Shown here one piece after another: positions 6,300-9,771 of a stretch of 9,771 bases of DNA. Positions within the stretch are counted from its first letter, which is position 1, and each line of letters starts with the position of its first letter. The translations under genes and the position numbers were made by a program. The stretch comes from Streptomyces sp. NRRL WC-3549 (lineage in GTDB: Bacteria > Actinomycetota > Actinomycetes > Streptomycetales > Streptomycetaceae), in assembly GCF_000721935.1 (NCBI RefSeq), contig NZ_KL585423.1, forward strand, positions 27,216-36,986. Direction: 5' to 3'. The notes under the pieces are model-generated. The model was not told the origin of the DNA. It ran no database searches and saw nothing but the letters and a program-made list of their open reading frames with translations.

Positions 6300-6800
6300 T
6301 CAGTCGTCCTTGTTGCCGCTCGAGCCGCCGCCGCTTTCGGAGAGCACCTCGTCCACGCCTTCGAAGAAGTCGACGAGCTTCTTCCCGTCGATCTTCTCCA
6401 GGTTGTCGTCCTGGGTCTTGAACATCTTGGCGATGGTGTCCTTGAGGTCCTCCCCGATCTCCTCGAAGAGATCGACCTGGAGCTTGAGGATCTCGTCGAG
6501 TTGGTCGACCATCCCGTTCAGGCTCTTGACCAGGTAGCCGCCGTTCGTGCGGCCTTCCGCGTCACCCGCCATCGCCCCGATCGCGAGCGGCACCTTCTGC
6601 CCGTCGAGGAAGCCGGGTGCCGTCTTCGCCCCGTCCGCCCCGCCTTGCAGCGTGGACATCCCGGGTACGTACAGTCCCCCCGGTGAGTTCCCGTTCTCCC
6701 TGATCGACTTGACCGCGGCGAGGAACGGGAGGACGTCGTTGTCGAGGAATTTCTGCAGCCACTCCTTGTTGAGATTGACTGCGGGCGTTTCTTCCGCCAT
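6300..6800 (-). CDS. type VII secretion-associated protein of unassigned function (166 aa)
   Basis: The start is the ATG at 6800-6798 (MAEETPAVNLNKEW), with AGGAG nine bases upstream; the frame stays open further upstream, but that stretch is GC-rich spacer without protein-like content. The product is acidic and has no signal peptide or membrane segment. Residues 8-35 form an amphipathic helix, 36-85 a Gly/Ala-rich linker region, and 88-155 a long helical stretch (MVDQLDEILKLQVDLFEEIGEDL, then DNLEKIDGKKLVDFFEGVDEVL). The last ten residues are a polar GGGSSGNKDD tail. It lacks a WXG motif. Its place between the Esx pair and the large AAWKG-like gene, and its resemblance to proteins I remember being named only as type VII secretion-associated in Streptomyces, suggest a secreted substrate or an accessory factor for its neighbours. 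I do not recognise a specific function. Confidence 0.78.
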   Translation of the reverse strand: MAEETPAVNLNKEWLQKFLDNDVLPFLAAVKSIRENGNSPGGLYVPGMSTLQGGADGAKTAPGFLDGQKVPLAIGAMAGDAEGRTNGGYLVKSLNGMVDQLDEILKLQVDLFEEIGEDLKDTIAKMFKTQDDNLEKIDGKKLVDFFEGVDEVLSESGGGSSGNKDD

Positions 6801-6896
6801 GTCGCACTTCTCCTGATCTTTGGGGGGACCCGCCGACGTCAGAGGGCCCGCGCGTGCGCGGTGCCGACGCTTCGCGGGGGTAGCGGGCGGCCGCAC

Positions 6897-6920
6897 GCCG
6901 CCCTCACCACGACGGGCGGC
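6897..6920 (-). promoter_or_regulatory. intercistronic hairpin downstream of the WEG Esx gene
   Basis: In the 180-base gap after the WEG Esx gene, gccgccc (6897-6903) pairs perfectly with gggcggc (6914-6920) around a ten-base loop. Overlapping gcggccgc palindromes lie on both sides. There is no U-run, so it is not a standard terminator. It may lower read-through or protect the 3' end of the esx message. Confidence 0.35.
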
Positions 6921-6980
6921 CGCGCGCGTGCGTCGCACACGGACGACCGCCCGGAAGGGAACCAGGGCGTCCCGCCCCGG

Positions 6981-7298
6981 TCAGCCGCCGATGCGCACGC
7001 TCTCCCACAGCGACGTCAGGGACTTCTCGCTGTGCTGGTAGCTGTCGGAGACGTCGGTCAGCAGGGCCGAGTTCTCGGCGAGGATGCGCTTCATCTCCTC
7101 CACGGCGTTGTTCCAGGACGCCTGCTTCTCGGCGTACACCGTCTTGTCCTGGCCTTCCCAGGTCTTCTGGAGCTCCTGGAGCTCGGCCTCCAGGTTGGTG
7201 AGGATGCTGTCGATCGACTTGGTCTGCTGGACCATGTCGTCGGCGGCGTTGTTCATGTGGGAGTAGTCGACGTAGATCTGGCCGTCGCTGAAGTCCAT
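6981..7298 (-). CDS. WXG100-family Esx secreted protein (WEG, 105 aa)
   Basis: The product is a typical 105-residue WXG100 protein. It has a helix-turn-helix hairpin with W47-E48-G49 at the turn and Y87-Q-H-S-E91 (YxxxE) near the C-terminus; together these form the bipartite export signal recognised by the EccC ATPase in ESX systems. It opens MDFSDGQIYVDYSHMNNAAD, and the helices are rich in Leu/Ala/Glu with no signal peptide. The ATG at 7298-7296 is chosen because homology-like sequence begins there; GAGGA lies five bases upstream, and the longer open frame upstream is spacer. It sits 91 bases downstream of the other Esx gene and probably forms a heterodimer with its product. Whether to call it EsxA or EsxB cannot be settled from this sequence. 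Confidence 0.93.
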   Translation of the reverse strand: MDFSDGQIYVDYSHMNNAADDMVQQTKSIDSILTNLEAELQELQKTWEGQDKTVYAEKQASWNNAVEEMKRILAENSALLTDVSDSYQHSEKSLTSLWESVRIGG

Positions 7299-7342
7299 GG
7301 TGGTCCTCGTCTCGCAGGGGTACTTCGGGGGGAAAGCGTGTC

Positions 7343-7370
7343 GCGCCCTGCCCGGGTGCGGGTGAGGCGC
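7343..7370 (-). promoter_or_regulatory. intercistronic hairpin between the two Esx genes
   Basis: gcgcc (7343-7347) pairs with ggcgc (7366-7370) and, inside, cccg (7351-7354) pairs with cggg (7359-7362) around a four-base loop; the two stems are separated by a 3x3 internal loop. It begins 20 bases after the stop of the upstream Esx gene. It could tune the ratio of the two Esx messages, but no experiment is implied by the sequence alone. Confidence 0.25.
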
Positions 7371-7389
7371 TCCGGGGCCGGCGGAGTCG

Positions 7390-7746
7390 TCAGCGGCCGG
7401 CGGTGGAGCCCGCCAGCGCGTTGAAGATCTCCTCGGAGCGGTTGTAGGCCTGCTGGATGGACTCACCCGCGTTGGACTGCTGGATGCCCTGCGCGCGCAT
7501 CGTCTCCTCCAGCGTCGTGATCATGTCGCGGAGGTTGCGGGAGATGATCTCCGCCTGCGCGTCCCACCGGTCGAGCAGCTTCTGGAACGCGCCACCGTCG
7601 CTGCCCGCGTATCCGGAGGACAGGTTGTGCTTCATGTTCTCCACGTCCTGACGGCTGTTCTGGACGCCCGTGAAGGCCATTTCCAGGGCCGTGACACCGT
7701 TCTGTGTCGCCGATGCCAGTGACTGCTGTCCGCCCGAACCTGCCAT
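7390..7746 (-). CDS. Esx (WXG100-like) secreted protein with YAG in place of WXG (118 aa)
   Basis: The product has 118 residues and the WXG100 layout: helix 1 about 8-43, a turn with Y46-A47-G48 where WXG normally lies, helix 2 about 52-112 (AFQKLLDRWDAQAEIISRNL), and Y101-N-R-S-E105 as the YxxxE export motif. The Tyr substitution at the Trp position is the one departure from the family pattern. It starts at the ATG at 7746 with AGGAGG nine bases upstream. It is the first gene after the 367-base gap and its likely promoter, and it is followed by the WEG partner, the usual arrangement of an Esx heterodimer. It has no signal peptide and should leave the cell through the EccB/EccD-containing channel. 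Confidence 0.92.
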   Translation of the reverse strand: MAGSGGQQSLASATQNGVTALEMAFTGVQNSRQDVENMKHNLSSGYAGSDGGAFQKLLDRWDAQAEIISRNLRDMITTLEETMRAQGIQQSNAGESIQQAYNRSEEIFNALAGSTAGR

Positions 7747-7772
7747 ATGCCTGTGCCTCCTGAGGTGTCACG

Positions 7773-7838
7773 CCGCCGGTCGTCGAGTCCCGGCGGTCGC
7801 TGTGCGTGCCCGGACGCGGCCGGAAGACCGGCGTCCGG
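7773..7838 (-). promoter_or_regulatory. two strong hairpins in the leader of the esx genes
   Basis: Hairpin one pairs ccggacgc (7810-7817) with gcgtccgg (7831-7838), eight perfect base pairs, and the inner 13 bases can pair further (ccgg with ccgg around aaga). Hairpin two pairs ccgccgg (7773-7779) with ccggcgg (7790-7796) around a ten-base loop. If transcription starts near 7849, both lie in the ~100-base leader, the first almost at the 5' end and the second ending about a dozen bases before the AGGAGG. A role in message stability or start-site exposure is inference. Confidence 0.45.
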
Positions 7839-7855
7839 ATGGTTGTGATGAACCG

Positions 7856-7885
7856 AGCCTAAAGAGAAGAGAGTTGACGATTCAA
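7856..7885 (-). promoter_or_regulatory. likely sigma-70-type promoter for the esx genes
   Basis: On the minus strand TTGAAT (7885-7880) is followed after 18 bases by TAGGCT (7861-7856), close to the Streptomyces housekeeping pattern TTGACA-N17/18-TAGRRT. It sits in the most AT-rich patch of the 367-base gap, in the right orientation, about 110 bases before the first Esx start. The -35 overlaps a small dyad, TTGA-N4-TCAA (7874-7885), which could be an operator but is very short. Confidence 0.5.
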
Positions 7886-8010
7886 TGGTTCACGCCACCT
7901 TCTCGGGCTCCGCCCGTCGTTCCGGACGATGCGCCGGGCAGGCGCCCCTTTCGCGACACGCCCTACCGGCGCCTTCCTGTTCGAGGACGTCCGTTCGTCA
8001 CGTCCCGTTC

Positions 8011-8053
8011 CGGTGAAGGACGCGAATTCACCGCTGTCCACCTGAAGTTCACC
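8011..8053. promoter_or_regulatory. repeated TTCACC half-sites in the eccB-esx gap
   Basis: cggtgaa (8011-8017) and ttcaccg (8027-8033) form a perfect seven-base inverted repeat around nine bases, and another ttcacc lies at 8048-8053, 21 bases (two helical turns) from the first copy. This may be a regulator binding site upstream of the esx promoter or a weak hairpin after eccB. The rest of the 7747-8113 gap holds, besides the promoter and leader, short hairpins at 8098-8111 (gtgtc/gacac, right after the eccB stop), 8065-8077 and 7931-7945. None has a U-run, and I see no RNA gene or convincing protein gene there. Confidence 0.3.
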
Positions 8054-8113
8054 TTCCTTTACGCGAACGGCCCGTTCCCGCGCCGTCCCGGAGCGGCGTG
8101 TCCGGCGACACCG

Positions 8114-9562
8114 TCACTTGCCTTCACAGCGCGGCGTCGTGTTGCCGCTGCGGCCCAGGGCGGCGGCCTCCTTCGTCAGGTCCGGCCCCGTCGGCAGCAT
8201 CGCCAGCAGGGGGGCCGGCAGCCCGCGCGCCTGGTCCTGCGAGTAGCCGAGCGCCGCGAGCGCGTCGGCCGTGACCACCCGGTACTTCATCCCGGTGTCC
8301 GTCACCAGGTAGACGGTGGCACCGATCTTGCTCCCGCTCGCCCCGAGGGCGCGCACCAGGGACCCGCCACCCGGCCGGACGGTGATCGTGCCGACCGGCA
8401 TGCAGGCCGGGGTGAGCCCCTCGGGCGGCGCCTGGGAGGACGGGCCCAAGGTACCCGTCCCGGTCAGGGCGACGCTGATCCGCGGACCGCGCTCGCCCGG
8501 CTCGACCCGTACGCAGACGGTACGGTCCTCGCCGAGGGCCACCGCCTCCGGCGGTGCGGAGGGCAGGTCCGGGTCCTCGGCGCTCTCGCCGGCCCCCGGG
8601 GCCAGATGGCTGCTCAGCGCGTCCGCCCCCAGGGCGGTCACCTTCGCGGCGCCGCCCCCGTAGACCTTCTCGCGGGTCTCCGGGTCACCGAGCACCAGCG
8701 CGGCGGCGGTCGCCGTGAGGGGGACCAGGCCCTCCTTGCGCAGCAGGTAGTAGCGGTCGGTGGAGCCCGGCACGGTGACCCGGAAGACCTCGCCGATCCT
8801 GGACTTCCGGCCGCTCGGCGACGGCCCGTCCTGCCCCTTTCCGGGCACGTCCGGCGGGCGCAGGTCGGGGCCCGACGGGAGGGCGTTCAGGAAGGCCGCC
8901 GAGACCGGGAGCCGGGGGGTGGAGCCGTAGCCGAGGGCTTCGCGGGCGCGGCTGTCCTCGTCGAGCCGGAGCTTGCTGCCCCGCCACACCAGGTAGCCGG
9001 CCTTGTCCGGGCCCGTCACCAGCATCGCCTGGTCCGTGGGCAGGCCGGCGGCGTCGGCCGGGGCGCCGACCGCGACGGTGGTGCCGGTCGAGCCCGTCCC
9101 GCTGCCCGAACAGACCTGCCACGGACCGGTGTCCAGGTCCCCGCTCCCCGGCAGCGCGTCCGGGGCGCCGCTGATGCCGACGGGCGCCCCGTGCGGTGTG
9201 CCCTTCAGGGAGGCCGAGCCGACCGTCACGGCCTTCATGTCCGCACCCGCGAGCAGCCGTGCCGACGCGTAGTTGCGCACGGGGCGCAGCCGCCCGTCCA
9301 GATAGAGGTAGCGGGAGCCGGTGTCCTTGTTCACGACGAGGGTCCCGGCCGCCCGCCAGGAGTCCTTGGTGCCGGGTTTGAGCAGGCCGAGGACGAAGGA
9401 GCCGGCCGACAGCAGGACGGCGATCACGATGCCGATCACCATGCCCCGGTTGGTCCGGCCCTGCGGGCTCTCCGGGGCGTCCGGATCCGCGCGCAGCATG
9501 CCCGAGGTCAGCCGGCCCATGACGAACATGTGGGCGTGGACCTGGTCGCGTTTGGACTGCAT
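8114..9562 (-). CDS. eccB: EccB, type VII (ESX) secretion membrane component
   Basis: The 482-residue length is normal for EccB. Residues 1-38 are the cytosolic N-terminus, with the family-typical opening QSKRDQVHAHMFVMGRLTSGML. Residues 40-61 form the single membrane helix. The rest is the extracytoplasmic domain with four repeat-like segments: 84-107 (YLYLDGRLRPVRNYASARLL), 190-213, 271-294 and 417-441 (YLVTDTGMKYRVVTADALAA). The second and fourth are followed by LPSGPDL (229-235) and LPTGPDL (456-462). C151 and C350 stand where mycobacterial EccB1 forms its structural disulfide; C387 and C479 are additional. EccB joins EccC, EccD and EccE in the inner-membrane export complex. The ATG at 9562 lies 21 bases after the eccD stop, with GGAAGGGAG upstream, so the two are surely co-transcribed. 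The central part has Pro/Gly/Ser-rich loops (236-255, 320-340). There is no sign of disruption. Confidence 0.96.
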   Translation of the reverse strand: MQSKRDQVHAHMFVMGRLTSGMLRADPDAPESPQGRTNRGMVIGIVIAVLLSAGSFVLGLLKPGTKDSWRAAGTLVVNKDTGSRYLYLDGRLRPVRNYASARLLAGADMKAVTVGSASLKGTPHGAPVGISGAPDALPGSGDLDTGPWQVCSGSGTGSTGTTVAVGAPADAAGLPTDQAMLVTGPDKAGYLVWRGSKLRLDEDSRAREALGYGSTPRLPVSAAFLNALPSGPDLRPPDVPGKGQDGPSPSGRKSRIGEVFRVTVPGSTDRYYLLRKEGLVPLTATAAALVLGDPETREKVYGGGAAKVTALGADALSSHLAPGAGESAEDPDLPSAPPEAVALGEDRTVCVRVEPGERGPRISVALTGTGTLGPSSQAPPEGLTPACMPVGTITVRPGGGSLVRALGASGSKIGATVYLVTDTGMKYRVVTADALAALGYSQDQARGLPAPLLAMLPTGPDLTKEAAALGRSGNTTPRCEGK

Positions 9563-9583
9563 GGCAGCGTCTCTCCCTTCCGG

Positions 9584-9771
9584 TCAGCCGTTGATGGACC
9601 GCAGGGCGCCGTACACGCCGAGCACCCACAGGGCGAGCGGCAGCATGCTGATCGCCAGCGCGGAGTGCAGCAGTTCCCCCGCACGGCCCCAGTACGGCAC
9701 GAGCCGGCGCCCGGGGACGGTCCAGGCGGCGATCGCGACCGCCGCCGTGGCCGCGAGCAGGCCCGCGGCCG
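9584..9771 (-). CDS. eccD: EccD, type VII (ESX) secretion membrane protein, C-terminal end (partial)
   Basis: Only the last 61 residues are present; the gene enters from the right edge and ends at TGA 9586-9584. An Ala-rich membrane segment (AAGLLAATAAVAIAAW) is followed by the loop RRLVPYWGRAGELLHSA, then a final membrane helix (LAISMLPLALWVLGVYGALR) and the short end SING. A VPYWGRA-type loop and a PLxLWVLGVYGxxR final helix are characteristic of the C-terminus of EccD, the multi-helix channel-forming component of ESX systems. Its place directly ahead of eccB supports the call. The N-terminal ubiquitin-like domain and the earlier helices lie outside the window. Confidence 0.9.
   Translation of the reverse strand, partial: AAGLLAATAAVAIAAWTVPGRRLVPYWGRAGELLHSALAISMLPLALWVLGVYGALRSING

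Noticed and set aside
6801..6938. N-terminal extension of the 166-residue protein to an upstream start
   Set aside because: The extension is Arg/Ala-rich spacer covering a hairpin, and a good AGGAG precedes the ATG at 6800.
7299..7466. N-terminal extension of the WEG Esx protein
   Set aside because: It would overlap the upstream Esx gene, and the WXG100-like sequence begins exactly at the ATG at 7298.
7859..8041. 60-codon minus-strand frame in the eccB-esx gap
   Set aside because: It has an AAGGAAGG-like site before a GTG, but weak third-position G+C, no recognisable sequence, and its end overlaps the predicted promoter.
8098..8111. Intrinsic terminator after eccB
   Set aside because: The stem is only five base pairs (gtgtc/gacac) with no U-run, too weak to call a terminator.

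Overview
The window comes from a high-GC actinomycete, most likely Streptomyces or a close relative. By eye the G+C is roughly two thirds or more, codons end almost always in G or C, and every gene I can support belongs to an ESX-type (type VII) secretion locus of the kind found in Streptomyces. All genes lie on the minus strand, so the locus reads from the right-hand end of the window to the left.

Layout in transcription order: (1) the last 61 residues of EccD, the multi-pass membrane component (9771-9584); (2) EccB, a complete single-pass component with a large extracytoplasmic domain (9562-8114); (3) a 367-base non-coding gap with a likely promoter (TTGAAT-N18-TAGGCT), two strong leader hairpins and a set of repeated half-sites; (4) two small Esx-family secreted helical hairpin proteins (7746-7390, with YAG in place of WXG; 7298-6981, with WEG), both with a C-terminal YxxxE; (5) a 166-residue protein of unassigned function that is probably an ESX substrate or accessory factor (6800-6300); (6) a very large gene (6181-2817) whose product has an N-terminal region with a WXG-like motif (EAWRG), a long Lys/Glu/Ala/Gln helix, two 55-residue PDGS-type repeats, a Gly-rich stretch and a conserved-looking acidic tail; (7) a possible 39-codon gene that overlaps both neighbours by four bases; (8) a YbaB/EbfC-like protein (2704-2270); (9) a 122-residue WXG-like protein (2239-1871); (10) the first 623 codons of what looks like a giant ESX-exported polymorphic toxin with a CpnT-like N-terminal domain and a Pro/Thr/Gly/Ser-rich linker, running off the left edge (1870-1).

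The large gene (6) is broken in this sequence by one missing base near 4821-4829. Its downstream frame is open for about 2 kb, and adding one C restores a seamless protein of about 1121 residues. It is either a recent mutation or a sequencing error.

How the genes may work together (inference): EccB and EccD form part of the membrane channel. The Esx pair is probably secreted, and may help export, as a heterodimer. The WXG-like, YbaB-like and CpnT-N-like genes form a tight cluster resembling a toxin export module: a small helical partner, a cytosolic chaperone or regulator, and the effector itself. The toxin's catalytic domain and any immunity gene would lie to the left of this window.
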